A stretch of DNA of 64,000 bases from CAVTWH01 sp963850915. GTDB lineage: Bacteria > Actinomycetota > Actinomycetes > Mycobacteriales > Micromonosporaceae. Both the position numbers and the translations under genes were made by a program. This document shows, in pieces, positions 1-8,987 of the stretch (positions are counted from its first letter, which is position 1; each line of letters opens with the position of its first letter). The stretch is taken from positions 434,001 through 498,000 of the forward strand of contig CAWKND010000006.1 of assembly GCA_963850915.1 (NCBI GenBank), in the 5' to 3' direction. The notes under the pieces are model-generated. The model did not search any database. It saw nothing but the letters and a program-made list of their open reading frames with translations, and was not told where the DNA came from.

Positions 1-2
1 TC

Positions 3-353
3 GTGCTGGGCCTGGGTACCGGGCTGGCCGCCGCGCTGGTACTCCTCTCGCCGCCGGTCCTCGTCATCGCGGTGGCCGGCCTCGCCTTGATCCCCGCCCT
101 CGGGGCAGCGCTGGCCAGCGCGGTCAGCGAACCCGACGACCGGGAGGCGGCCGTCATCACGTTCGTGGTCACCGCGGCCGGCCTGTCTGTCGCCGGCATC
201 GGATCGGCGTTCTGGGGGCTGCTGGCGGGCATCACCGCGCTGCTGCTCCGCAAGCGATCCCGGCCCCCGGCCGCGGAAACCGCTGTGGACAGTGAGCCCG
301 CGCCGGACACACTCGTGCCCGCAGGCGAAGGCACACCCGAAATTCAAGTGTGA
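3..353 (+). CDS. benE: BenE-family benzoate/aromatic-acid transporter, C-terminal part
   Basis: Only the last 116 residues lie in the window; the reading frame is open to the left edge, so the GTG at position 3 is probably internal. The fragment has two or three hydrophobic membrane spans separated by a short acidic loop (SEPDDREAAVITF), then a basic and Pro/Ala-rich cytoplasmic tail. The loop-span pattern, including GIGSAFWGLLAG, matches the C-terminus of BenE proteins, membrane symporters for benzoate-like acids. The family call is from remembered family similarity; the substrate is not shown by the sequence. No partner gene for aromatic degradation is visible. Confidence 0.6.
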   Translation: MLGLGTGLAAALVLLSPPVLVIAVAGLALIPALGAALASAVSEPDDREAAVITFVVTAAGLSVAGIGSAFWGLLAGITALLLRKRSRPPAAETAVDSEPAPDTLVPAGEGTPEIQV

Positions 354-389
354 GAGACACGGTCTGTTGCTTCCGGGTCTGGCCTCAGC

Positions 390-1319
390 TCACTCGGTCC
401 AGCCGGTTGGCTTGCCTCCGCGCAGGCCGTGCACGCTCCCGGTGAACCGGTCGGTGACGCCTTCGTTCTTGTCGTATCCGACCATGAAACACGTCTCGGT
501 ACGAATGCCCAGATCCCACTCGTCCTTGGTGATCTCGAACTCGTAGAAGCCGAGATAGTCGGACGTCCCGTACGGGATACCAACGAATGCCCCGAAGATC
601 TTCTCGCAGCCGCTGTTCGATTCACGGACGCGCGTGTCGTCGTCTGCCGGATACCTGCTGTCCGAGAGCGTGTAAAGGCCGGCGAACTCGGCATTGTGTG
701 GCTGCGCGCAGTCGATCGCGGTAGCGCCGGTAATGCCGCTGTGGTCGGCCGCGTCGGTCACGATCTCACAGGTGCGGGCGAGTGGAGCGGAACCACTGAG
801 GCCACCCTTGGCAGTACCGGTGCTCTCGACGTAGGTAGCGTCGATATCCCGGCTGACCGCCAGCACGTCGCAGGCGTACCACCGTGCGCCGGCCTTCCAC
901 GCGTTGTCCGTCGGTACGGCCAGTTGTACCGAGACGTACCCGGTCTGCCACTCGCCGCCGAGGAAGGTAGCCGCCTTCGAACTGCAGCTCTGGTAGAGCG
1001 GCACGAGGTCGGCGCTGCCCTCCGCCGGATGCGCCGGCTTGCCGGCCAGGCTGTCCGGGAAGGTATCCACGGCGATGGTCTCGATGCGGTGGCTCTGCGT
1101 GCAGGGTACCGAGTCGTACGGTCCCGGCCATTCGAAGGTGTGCGCTTCGTCGTGGCACTGACCGGCGACCGGCGTGTCCAGCGTCGGTGCGGCAAAGGCC
1201 GGCCAGTGGTTGGTCAGGTCGCCGTCCACGCCCGGCGGCTTCCCGCCACACCCGGCGAGCGCGGCCAGCGCCAGTGCCATCGCCGTTGTCGTCGCGAGAA
1301 ACATGCCGCCCCGACGCAT
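390..1319 (-). CDS. Septum-formation family lipoprotein
   Basis: A 309-residue exported lipoprotein. The N-terminus has basic residues, a hydrophobic stretch and a lipobox LAGC at about residues 20-23, so the mature protein should be lipid-anchored at Cys23 outside the membrane. The mature part carries repeated Cys and His/Glu motifs such as CAQPHNAEFAGLY, typical of the actinobacterial Septum_form domain (PF13845), a domain named for its link to septum formation but of unknown biochemical role. It is transcribed alone, away from the BenE gene end. No clear ribosome site decides between starts; the ATG used places the signal peptide correctly. Confidence 0.75.
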   Translation of the reverse strand: MRRGGMFLATTTAMALALAALAGCGGKPPGVDGDLTNHWPAFAAPTLDTPVAGQCHDEAHTFEWPGPYDSVPCTQSHRIETIAVDTFPDSLAGKPAHPAEGSADLVPLYQSCSSKAATFLGGEWQTGYVSVQLAVPTDNAWKAGARWYACDVLAVSRDIDATYVESTGTAKGGLSGSAPLARTCEIVTDAADHSGITGATAIDCAQPHNAEFAGLYTLSDSRYPADDDTRVRESNSGCEKIFGAFVGIPYGTSDYLGFYEFEITKDEWDLGIRTETCFMVGYDKNEGVTDRFTGSVHGLRGGKPTGWTE

Positions 1320-1905
1320 CTTCCGCCTCCAGCCAAGCCGGGTTCCTCAACCCGGGATGGGCCAGCCTAGGGATCGCCGCTCGCGGGGACAACCCCCGAT
1401 CAGTCGGGTTCCTGTTGTGCGGAAAGGAAATCGCTCACAACGTTGGCTGGTTTGCGCCGCGTTCGACAGGCCCGGGCGATTCGTCGGTCCGCCGGTGCCC
1501 GCGCCGTCGCGCTTACCGACCCTCGATGGGTACCGGGGCTGCCGGGCGCTGGCGACCGGACTCGCATCGACTGGGGCAATCCGGGCCCGCGCGGTGCGGC
1601 GGTTCACGTACCGACCTGTCCAGCACCGTCCAGCTCCGTCTGGTTGGTCTTTGCCGGCGGAACCTGGGTCGCACAGCCCGGGTGCGGGCCACTGATCGTC
1701 CGGTCGCAGGGGCAAGAGGCCCAGGTGCGTCTCGGAATCGGTATGCCGTGCGATTCGCCCGGCAGCCCATAGGCCAGGACCAGCCGGTTGCCGACGCTCG
1801 GCCAGTGGGAAATGTCGGTGGTGGACAAGCGGTGTCGCCCGTTACCGGCAGCCTGGCGGTTATAGTCCGGTTCGGCAGCTAGCCGATGGATGGGCGGTAC
1901 AGGCA
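1320..1905. other. 586-base region without a convincing gene
   Basis: Open frames exist on both strands but none has a believable start, ribosome site or recognisable domain. A short plus-strand frame ending at 1772 and a minus-strand frame over about 1604-1870 both read like protein in places, so a decayed gene is possible. The part next to 1319 should hold the lipoprotein promoter; I see no strong -35/-10 pair. Confidence 0.4.
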
Positions 1906-2277
1906 GTGGGGACTGGAATCGCACCGTGGTTGGCGGTACCGGATGGTGCTGCGGCGGTTGACTTCTACGACCGCGCGCTGGGCGCTGTCCTGCTGTACCG
2001 GCTCGACGGCGACGGGGAGACCGTGGAGGTCGCGCAGTTCGCCGTTGCGGAGGCACGGTTCTGGATCCAGCAGGATCCGGGTAACAGTCCCGAACAGGGT
2101 GGGGCGGCGCCGGTACGGATGATCGTGACAGTGGACGATCCGGATTCGTGGTACGCCCGTGCGACCGCCGCCGGCGCCACTGAGGTGGCCGCGGTCCACG
2201 AGGAGTACGGCTGGCGTACCGGCAGGGTGCGCGACCCCTTCGGCCACGACTGGGAGTTCAGCCGCCAGACCGGCTGA
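1906..2277 (+). CDS. VOC (glyoxalase/bleomycin-resistance fold) family protein
   Basis: A 123-residue protein of the vicinal-oxygen-chelate superfamily, PhnB/YdcJ-like subgroup. The start has the usual beta-strand/helix pattern (PWLAVPDGAAAVDFYDRALGA), and the end has the closing motif VRDPFGHDWEFSRQ. Proteins of this type are metal-binding dimers acting as lyases, dioxygenases or drug-binding resistance proteins; the substrate cannot be read from sequence. GTG at 1906 is the only start that keeps the first strand, and its ribosome site is weak. It is followed after 75 bases by the phosphoglucomutase gene on the same strand. Confidence 0.7.
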   Translation: MGTGIAPWLAVPDGAAAVDFYDRALGAVLLYRLDGDGETVEVAQFAVAEARFWIQQDPGNSPEQGGAAPVRMIVTVDDPDSWYARATAAGATEVAAVHEEYGWRTGRVRDPFGHDWEFSRQTG

Positions 2278-2352
2278 GTACCCGTCCGCAAAGCGCCGAG
2301 CCCGTGTTCGGCCGAGCGACAGGCGCGATTCACCCACCCGGGCTAAGTTGGG

Positions 2353-3099
2353 TTGGTGCTGGGGCTACCCGATCACGTGACGGCCTGCCTGTTCGACCTG
2401 GATGGCGTACTCACCCAGACCGCCAAGGTGCACAACGCGGCCTGGACCGAGACGTTCGACGCCTTCCTGCGGGAGCGTGCCACGCGTACCGGCGAGGCGT
2501 TCCGCCCGTTCGATCCGGGCGCCGACTACAACTCCTATGTCGACGGCCGGCCGCGCGCCGACGGGGTGCGTACCTTCCTGGCGTCCCGGGGCATCGAGCT
2601 GCCCGAGGGCAAGCCGGATGATCCGCCGGACGCGCCGACTGTCAACGGGCTCGGCAACCGGAAGAACGAGAACCTGCTGCGCCGCATCCGTAGAGACGGT
2701 GTCGAGGTGTACGACGGATCGATCGCCTATGTCCGCGCCGCGCAGGCGGCCGGGCTGGCCCGGGCCGTCGTCTCGGCCAGTGCCAACACCCAGGATGTGC
2801 TGCGTACCACCGGAATCGCCGACCTGTTCGAGGCGGTGGTCGACGGTGTCGTGGCCGCCAGGGAGGGTCTGCGTGGCAAGCCGGCACCGGACTCCTTCCT
2901 GGCCGGCGCGCGGCAACTGGGGGTACCCCCCGCGAATGCGGTGGTCTTCGAGGATGCGCTGGCCGGGGTGGAGGCCGGGCGAGCCGGCGGGTTCGGCTTC
3001 GTGGTCGGCGTCGACCGCGTACACCACGCCGACGACCTGCGCGCCCACGGCGCCGACATCGTGGTCTCCGACCTCTCCGAACTACTGACCCAGCCGTGA
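2353..3099 (+). CDS. pgmB: Beta-phosphoglucomutase (HAD superfamily)
   Basis: A HAD-family phosphomutase of about 248 residues, predicted to convert beta-glucose 1-phosphate to glucose 6-phosphate in the cytosol. HAD motif I is FDLDGVLT (nucleophile and acid/base Asp), a cap domain follows, motif II is VVSASANT, motif III the KPAPDSF region, and motif IV VVFEDALAGVEAG. The TTG at 2353 is immediately followed by GTG at 2356; either could be the start. It lies 57 bases before a GH65 phosphorylase, the classic pairing in which the phosphorylase releases beta-glucose 1-phosphate from a disaccharide and this enzyme feeds it to glycolysis. Confidence 0.85.
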   Translation: MVLGLPDHVTACLFDLDGVLTQTAKVHNAAWTETFDAFLRERATRTGEAFRPFDPGADYNSYVDGRPRADGVRTFLASRGIELPEGKPDDPPDAPTVNGLGNRKNENLLRRIRRDGVEVYDGSIAYVRAAQAAGLARAVVSASANTQDVLRTTGIADLFEAVVDGVVAAREGLRGKPAPDSFLAGARQLGVPPANAVVFEDALAGVEAGRAGGFGFVVGVDRVHHADDLRAHGADIVVSDLSELLTQP

Positions 3100-3156
3100 C
3101 CCCCGAGCCGGCCGGCCACATGCGAGCGAGCCAGCGACAAGCCGAGTGGAGCAGCC

Positions 3157-5533
3157 GTGATTCCCGAGCCTGAATATCCGGTCGAGCCGTGGCACATCCG
3201 GGAGACCTCGCTCAACCTCGACCTGCTGGCCCAGTCGGAGTCGGTGTTCGCGCTCGCCAACGGGCACCTCGGGCTGCGCGGCAACCTTGACGAAGGGGAA
3301 CCGCACGGGCTGCCCGGTACCTATCTGAACTCGTTCTACGAGCTGCGCCCGCTGCCGTACGCCGAGGCTGGGTACGGCTTCCCGGAGTCGGGGCAGACGA
3401 TCGTCAACGTCACCAACGGCAAGCCGATCCGGCTACTCGTCGACGACGAGCCACTGGACGTGCGCTACGGCGAGCTGCGGTCACACGAGCGGGTACTCGA
3501 CATGCGCGCCGGTACCTTGGAGCGGACCATGGAGTGGGCGTCGCCGGCCGGGCGGGCGGTGCGGGTACACAGCACCCGACTGGTCTCGTTCACCCAGCGC
3601 GCGATCGCGGCGATCCGGTACGAGGTCGAGGCGACCGACGGCAAGCCGATCCGGCTGATCGTGCAGTCCTCGCTGGTCGCCAACGAACAGCTGCCGGTGA
3701 CCAAGTCCGATCCACGGGTCGCCGCGGTGCTGAATTCGCCGCTGGTTGCCGAGGAGCACATGGCCAACGGCTCGCGCGGGCTGCTGGTACACCGCACCCG
3801 GGCCAGTGGCCTGCGGATGGCGGCGTCGATGGAGCACCTGGTCACCGGGGCCGAGCGGGTCGAGACCAGCACGGAGGCGGTCGAGGACTGGGCCCGGACC
3901 ACCATCGCCTGCCTGCTGCATCCCGGCGAGAAGCTGACGGTGGTGAAGTTCTTCGCCTACGGCTGGTCGGCCCAGCGCTCGCTGCCGGCGCTGCGGGACC
4001 AGGTGGTGGCCGCGATGACCGCCGCGCGGTACGTCGGCTTCGACGGGCTCGCCCAGGAGCAGCGGGAGTACCTGGACGCCTTCTGGGATGCGGCAGACGT
4101 GCGGATCGAGGGCGACCAGGAGGTACAGCAGGCTGTTCGGTTCGGGCTCTTCCAGGTCCTGCAGGCGGGTGCCCGCGCCGAGCGGCGGCCGATCGCCGCG
4201 AAGGGCCTGACCGGACCGGGGTACGACGGTCATTCGTTCTGGGACACCGAGATGTTCGTACTGCCGGTACTCACCTACACCCAGCCGGACTCGGTCCGGC
4301 AGGAACTCACCTGGCGGCACTCCACTCTCGACCTGGCCCGGGACCGCGCGCACACCCTCGGCCTGCGTGGCGCGGCCTTCCCGTGGCGCACCATCCACGG
4401 CGAGGAGTGCTCGGCCTACTGGCCGGCCGGGACGGCTGCGTTCCACATCGGCGCGGACATCGCCGACGCGACCCAGCGCTACGTCAACGCCACCGGCGAC
4501 CGGGACTTCGATCGGGACATCGGCGTGGAGCTACTCGTCGAGACGGCCCGGCTGTGGCGCTCGGTCGGCCACCACGACCGGCACGGCCGGTTCCACATCG
4601 ACGGCGTGACCGGACCGGACGAGTACACCGCCGTGGTACGCGACAACATCTACACGAACCTGATGGCGCAGCGGAACCTGCGGGGCGCGGCCGACGCGGT
4701 GACCCGGCACCCCGATGTGGCCGCACCGGCTCGGCATCGGCGACGAGGAGGCAGCCGACTGGCGGGACGCCGCCGCCGCGATGTGCATTCCGGTCGACAC
4801 GGAACTCGGTGTACACCAACAGTCCGAGGGCTTCACCCGGCTGCAGGAGTGGGACTTCGCGGCCACTGACGCCGAGGCGTACCCGCTGCTGCTCAACTAC
4901 CCCTACTTCGACCTGTACCGCAAGCAGGTCGTCAAGCAGGCGGACCTGGTACTCGCCATGCACTGGCGGGGCGACGCGTTCACCCCGGTCGAGAAGTTCC
5001 GCAACTTCGCCTACTACGAGGCGCGTACCGTCCGCGACTCGTCCCTGTCCGCCGTTACCCAGGCGATCCTGGCAGCCGAGCTCGGCCACCTCGAACTCGC
5101 CCACGACTACCTCGGCGAGGCGGCGCTGATGGACCTGCGCGACCTCAACCACAACACCCGGGACGGGGTACACGTGGCCTCGCTCGCCGGGGCCTGGCTG
5201 GTACTGGTCGCCGGCCTCGGCGGCATGCGTGACCACGGCGGTGAGCTGTCCTTCGCGCCACGCCTGCCGAGCCGCATCGACCGGCTGGACTTCTCCCTGT
5301 TGTGGCACGGAATGCGGCTGCGGGTGGAGGTACGCGACCGGGAGGTCACCTACTCGCTGCGCGACGGCGATGACCATGAGAGCGTGCAGCTGCGCCACTT
5401 CGGCCAGCTGTTGACCACCACCGCGAAGCAGCCGGTCACCGTGCCCATCCCGGAGCTGGGGCCGGTCGGCCCAGCCCCCGAGCAGCCAACGGATCGCCGG
5501 CCGAGGCGCCAGCAACCCGACCGCGCCCGGTAG
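3157..5533 (+). pseudogene. GH65 disaccharide (trehalose/maltose/kojibiose-type) phosphorylase, frameshifted
   Basis: The GTG start at 3157 opens a GH65 phosphorylase: N-terminal beta-sandwich, then the (alpha/alpha)6 barrel with general-acid Glu489 in TGPDEYT. Reading is broken at about 4718-4724, where one extra G appears relative to the expected HPDVA-HRLGIGDEEA join; the rest continues one frame over to 5533 and includes the phosphate-site segment RKQVVKQADLVLAMHW. Removing one base gives a normal-length protein of 791 residues. The catalytic Glu lies before the break and the phosphate-binding part after it, so the gene as written would be inactive. Either a true frameshift or a sequence error. 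The partner pgmB is intact. Confidence 0.8.
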
Positions 5534-5595
5534 ACCCGCCGGCCGGAGACGGCGGCCACCGGGTGATTGTCGGCCGGGGTCCGTAGACTCGCGGG

Positions 5596-7443
5596 GTGCC
5601 TACCGCTGAGCCCGCTCTCTCGCCGAGTGCCGCGCTGCCGGTGCTGCGCCGGGTGTTCGGCTACGACGCGTTCCGGGGCGACCAGCAGGAGATCATCGAG
5701 CACCTGGTCGGCGGCGGCGACGCGCTGGTACTGATGCCGACCGGCGGTGGCAAGTCGCTGTGCTACCAGATCCCCGCACTCGTACGCGACGGGGTGGGCG
5801 TGGTCATCTCGCCGCTCATCGCGCTCATGCAGGACCAGGTGGACGCGCTCACCGCGCTGGGGGTACGCGCCGGCTTCCTCAACTCCAGCCAGGATCTGTC
5901 CGCCCGGCGCCGGGTGGAGGAGGCGTTCCTCGGCGGCGAACTGGACCTGCTCTACCTCGCCCCCGAAGGGCTGGGCGTCGCCGGTACCCAGCGGCTGCTG
6001 GACCGGGGGAAGATCGCGCTTTTCGCCATCGACGAGGCGCACTGCGTATCCCAGTGGGGGCACGACTTCCGCCCCGACTACCTCGAGCTGTCGATGCTGC
6101 ACGAGCGGTGGCCGGCGGTACCCCGGATCGCGCTCACCGCCACCGCCACGCCCGCGGTACACGCCGAGATCGCCCAACGGCTCAACCTCGGCGGCGCCCG
6201 GCACTTCGTGGCCAGCTTCGACCGGCCCAACATCTCCTACCGGATCGTGCCGAAGAACGAGCCGCGCCGGCAGCTGCTCGACCTGCTGCGCACCGAGCAC
6301 GCCGGCGACGCCGGCATCGTCTACTGCCTGTCCCGCAACTCGGTCGACAAGACCGCTGAGTTCCTGGTGCAGCAAGGCATCCCGGCACTGCCCTACCATG
6401 CCGGACTCGACTCGGCGACGCGCGCGGTCAACCAGCGCCGGTTCCTGCGCGAGGACGGCGTGGTGATGGTCGCCACCATCGCCTTCGGGATGGGCATCGA
6501 CAAGCCGGACGTACGCTTCGTCGCCCACCTCGACCTGCCCAAGTCGATCGAGGGCTACTACCAGGAGACCGGGCGTGCCGGCCGGGACGGGCTGCCCTCC
6601 ACCGCGTGGCTCGCCTACGGTCTGCAAGACGTTGTGCAGCAACGAAAAATGATCGAGACCTCGGAGGGCAGCGCCGCGCACCGGCGGATGCTCGGCGCTC
6701 ACCTGGACGCGATGCTGGCACTCTGCGAGACGGTCGAGTGCCGGCGCACCCGGCTGCTGGCGCACTTCGGCGAGGAGAGCGCCGCCTGCGGCAACTGCGA
6801 CACCTGCCTGGCCCCGCCGCAGTCGTGGGACGGCACGATCGCGGCGCAGAAGCTGCTCTCCACCGTGCTGCGCCTGCAGCGTGAGCGCAACCAGAAGTTC
6901 GGCGCCGGCCAGTCGATCGACATCCTGCTCGGTAAGAAGACCGAGAAAGTTACCCAGTACAGCCACCACGAGCTGAGCGTCTACGGCATCGGGACCGAGC
7001 TGCGCGAGGCCGAGTGGCGGGCGGTGGTACGCCAACTTCTGGCCCAGGGGCTGCTCGCGGTCGAGGGCGACTACGGCACGCTGGTGCTCACCGAGGCGAG
7101 CGCGTCGGTACTCGGCCGGCAGCGCCAGGTGATGATGCGCCGCGAGCCGGAGCGCCCGATCGGTACCGGCCGCGCGCCGAAGGCCCGGGTCGCGCCCGCG
7201 GCCGACCTGCCGGCCACGGCGACCCCGGTCTTCGAGCAGCTACGCGCCTGGCGGGGCGCGACCGCGAAGGAGCAGGGAGTACCGGCGTATGTGGTCTTCC
7301 ACGACGCCACCCTGCGCCAGATCGCGACCGAACGCCCGACCACCCTGGCGGCACTGGGCACCGTGAGCGGCGTGGGCGAGAACAAGCTGGCCAAGTACGG
7401 CCAGCAGATCCTCGACGTGCTCGCCGAGGCCCCGGCCGCCTGA
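5596..7443 (+). CDS. recQ: ATP-dependent DNA helicase RecQ
   Basis: A 615-residue superfamily 2 helicase that unwinds 3'-tailed and recombination DNA. Order: helicase core with Walker A (PTGGGKS, about residues 51-57), motif II DEAH in FAIDEAHCVSQWGHDFR, motif III TATA, and motif VI QETGRAGRDG; then a zinc module with the C-x-n-CGNCDTC pattern; an RQC winged helix; and a C-terminal HRDC domain (QLRAWRGATAKEQGVPAYVVF). Length and layout match full RecQ. GTG at 5596 follows the GH65 gene by 62 bases. The stop lies inside an 18-base palindrome shared with the converging S4-domain gene. Confidence 0.95.
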   Translation: MPTAEPALSPSAALPVLRRVFGYDAFRGDQQEIIEHLVGGGDALVLMPTGGGKSLCYQIPALVRDGVGVVISPLIALMQDQVDALTALGVRAGFLNSSQDLSARRRVEEAFLGGELDLLYLAPEGLGVAGTQRLLDRGKIALFAIDEAHCVSQWGHDFRPDYLELSMLHERWPAVPRIALTATATPAVHAEIAQRLNLGGARHFVASFDRPNISYRIVPKNEPRRQLLDLLRTEHAGDAGIVYCLSRNSVDKTAEFLVQQGIPALPYHAGLDSATRAVNQRRFLREDGVVMVATIAFGMGIDKPDVRFVAHLDLPKSIEGYYQETGRAGRDGLPSTAWLAYGLQDVVQQRKMIETSEGSAAHRRMLGAHLDAMLALCETVECRRTRLLAHFGEESAACGNCDTCLAPPQSWDGTIAAQKLLSTVLRLQRERNQKFGAGQSIDILLGKKTEKVTQYSHHELSVYGIGTELREAEWRAVVRQLLAQGLLAVEGDYGTLVLTEASASVLGRQRQVMMRREPERPIGTGRAPKARVAPAADLPATATPVFEQLRAWRGATAKEQGVPAYVVFHDATLRQIATERPTTLAALGTVSGVGENKLAKYGQQILDVLAEAPAA

Positions 7444-7455
7444 TCGCGATCAGGC
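7438..7455. terminator. 18-base perfect palindrome between converging recQ and S4 genes
   Basis: GCCTGATCG/CGATCAGGC is a perfect dyad with no spacer. It contains the recQ stop (7441-7443) and the stop of the converging S4-domain gene (7450-7452). It could act as a short bidirectional terminator hairpin; no T-run follows. Confidence 0.45.
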
Positions 7456-7656
7456 CACTCGGAACTCTTGTCCGGCAACGGCTACCTCGTCGCCGGGGAA
7501 CAGTTGCCGGCCCCGGCGCAGCTCGACCTCGCCGTTGACCAGTACCTCGCCGTTGGCGATGGCCTGCTTCGAGTCGCCGCCGGACTCCGTGGCGCCGACC
7601 AACTTCAGCAGCGGACCGAGCCGGATCATGTCGGTGTCGATCGGTACCTCGATCAT
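7450..7656 (-). CDS. S4-domain RNA-binding protein (YbcJ-like)
   Basis: A 68-residue free-standing S4 domain. The core SKQAIANGEVLVNGEVELRRGRQLFPGD is the alpha-L RNA-binding motif of this fold, as in YbcJ and Hsp15-like proteins. Its RNA target is unknown. It follows the YciO gene in the same direction, with an array of small tandem repeats filling the gap, so the two are probably cotranscribed. ATG at 7656 follows a GGGAG ribosome site, itself part of the last repeat-like unit. Confidence 0.85.
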   Translation of the reverse strand: MIEVPIDTDMIRLGPLLKLVGATESGGDSKQAIANGEVLVNGEVELRRGRQLFPGDEVAVAGQEFRVA

Positions 7657-7664
7657 GGCAGTCT

Positions 7665-7753
7665 CCCGACTACTCGAAACGGGACTATTCGGAGCGGGAC
7701 TGACTGACTCGGAGCGGGACTGACTCCGAGCGGGCTACTACTCGAAACGGGCG
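7665..7753 (-). repeat. Degenerate tandem repeat of about 15-20 bases starting at the yciO stop codon
   Basis: Read on the minus strand, units begin CCCGTTTCGAGTAG or CCCGCTCSGAGTCAGT and recur five times between the end of the YciO-like gene and the S4 start. The first unit is the last two codons and the TAG stop of the YciO-like gene itself; the last unit (7667-7682) repeats CCCGTTTCGAGTAG exactly. Part of a pattern seen at several stops in this window. Confidence 0.7.
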
Positions 7754-8358
7754 GGGTCGCCGGCGCCCCGGCGCAGGATCTCCGGTTCGTCGCCGGACAG
7801 GTCGACCACGGTGGTCGGCTCGGTACCGCACTCGCCCGCGTCGAGTACCGCGTCGAGCACGTTGTCCAGCCGCTCCTTGATCTCCCAGCCCTGCGTCATC
7901 GGCTCCGGCTCGCCGGGCAGCAGCAGGGTACTGGAGAGCAGCGGCTCACCGAGCTCGGTCAGCAGTGCCTGGGCGACCGGGTGGTCGGGGATGCGTACCC
8001 CCACCGTGCGCTTGCGCGGGTGCAGCAGCCGCCGGGGCACCTCCCGGGTGGCCGGCAGGATGAACGTGTAGCTGCCCGGGGTGGCCGCCTTGACCTGCCG
8101 GTACGCCGAGTTGCTCACGAGTACGAACTGCCCTAACTGGGCGAAGTCGCGGCATACCAGGGTGAAATGGTGCTTGTCATCCAGGTTGCGTACCTGCCGG
8201 ATCCGGTCCATCCCGTCCTTGTCGCCCAGTTGGCAGCCGAACGCGTAGCAGGAGTCGGTCGGGTAGGCGATCAGCCCGCCGCCGCGCACGATCTCGACCA
8301 CCTGGGCGATGATGCGCGGCTGTGGATTGTCCGGGTGGACGTCGAAGTACCTCGCCAT
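7738..8358 (-). CDS. YciO/Sua5/YrdC-type threonylcarbamoyl-AMP synthase family protein
   Basis: A 206-residue YrdC-fold protein. Visible motifs: GGGLIAYPTDSCYAFGCQL near residue 28, the KHHFTLVCRDF segment that contributes to nucleotide binding, GSYTFILPAT, and VGVRIPDHP. Sua5/YrdC enzymes make threonylcarbamoyl-AMP for tRNA t6A37; the YciO branch, which this resembles by length and by lacking the Sua5 C-terminal domain, is of uncertain biological role. Probably the first gene of an operon with the S4-domain gene. The STAS gene lies 75 bases upstream in the same direction. Confidence 0.85.
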   Translation of the reverse strand: MARYFDVHPDNPQPRIIAQVVEIVRGGGLIAYPTDSCYAFGCQLGDKDGMDRIRQVRNLDDKHHFTLVCRDFAQLGQFVLVSNSAYRQVKAATPGSYTFILPATREVPRRLLHPRKRTVGVRIPDHPVAQALLTELGEPLLSSTLLLPGEPEPMTQGWEIKERLDNVLDAVLDAGECGTEPTTVVDLSGDEPEILRRGAGDPARFE

Positions 8359-8433
8359 GGCGCTGAGCCTATGCCGCGACGACCGGGCCGCATCCGCGAC
8401 CCGGCCGCCGGGCTGGGTATACAGGTGTGCGGA

Positions 8434-8760
8434 TCAGCTGGCGGCGCCGGTGAGCAGGGTGAGTGTGCCGGTGATGGCCAGCAGCCGCTCCACCCGGGGC
8501 TGCACGTTGACGACCAGGTAGCCGACCGATTCCCGGCCGGCGCGCCGGTGTGCGGCGACCAGCGCGCCGAGCGCCGTCGAGTCGACGAACTCCACGTCGG
8601 TCAGGTCCACCAGGATCTCCTTCACGTCCTCGACCGCGAACGCCTGGTCGAAGACCTCCCGCAGCTCCTCGACAGTGGCCAGGTCCAGTTCGCCGGTGAG
8701 CCAGACGGTGACAGTCTGCCCGTCGGTGGTCAGCGACGAATGTCCGCTCTCGGTCACCAT
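8434..8760 (-). CDS. STAS-domain anti-sigma factor antagonist
   Basis: A 108-residue single STAS domain like SpoIIAA/RsbV. The phosphorylatable serine sits in the standard place, DVEFVDSTALGALV (Ser about residue 61). In its unphosphorylated state such a protein binds an anti-sigma kinase and frees an alternative sigma factor. No RsbW-type kinase gene is adjacent, so its partner is elsewhere. GTG/ATG starts overlap at 8758-8760. It is divergent from the GH3 gene across 227 bases that should carry both promoters; I see no clear promoter consensus there. Confidence 0.85.
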   Translation of the reverse strand: MVTESGHSSLTTDGQTVTVWLTGELDLATVEELREVFDQAFAVEDVKEILVDLTDVEFVDSTALGALVAAHRRAGRESVGYLVVNVQPRVERLLAITGTLTLLTGAAS

Positions 8761-8987
8761 TGCTCCTCATTCCTGGTACATGTCTCCGGGCATCCGCGTC
8801 CCGCGCTGCCAGAATGCCAGCCGTCCGGCGATAGCGCGCGCCGGGCCGGCGTGCCGGCGCGAGCGGCGGCCGGCACGGTGCGGTCCGGCCCCAGCATGGT
8901 GTGAGATGCTCCGCCGGACAGGCCCGGCGCGAGCCGCCCGAGCGCGGGTGCCCCACGATACTGGCGCACGAGCAGAGGGGCAGCCCG

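Noticed and set aside
1443..1870. A possible small protein gene on either strand
   Set aside because: Both strands read partly like protein, but neither has a start with a ribosome site or a family match, so it is listed only as an empty region.
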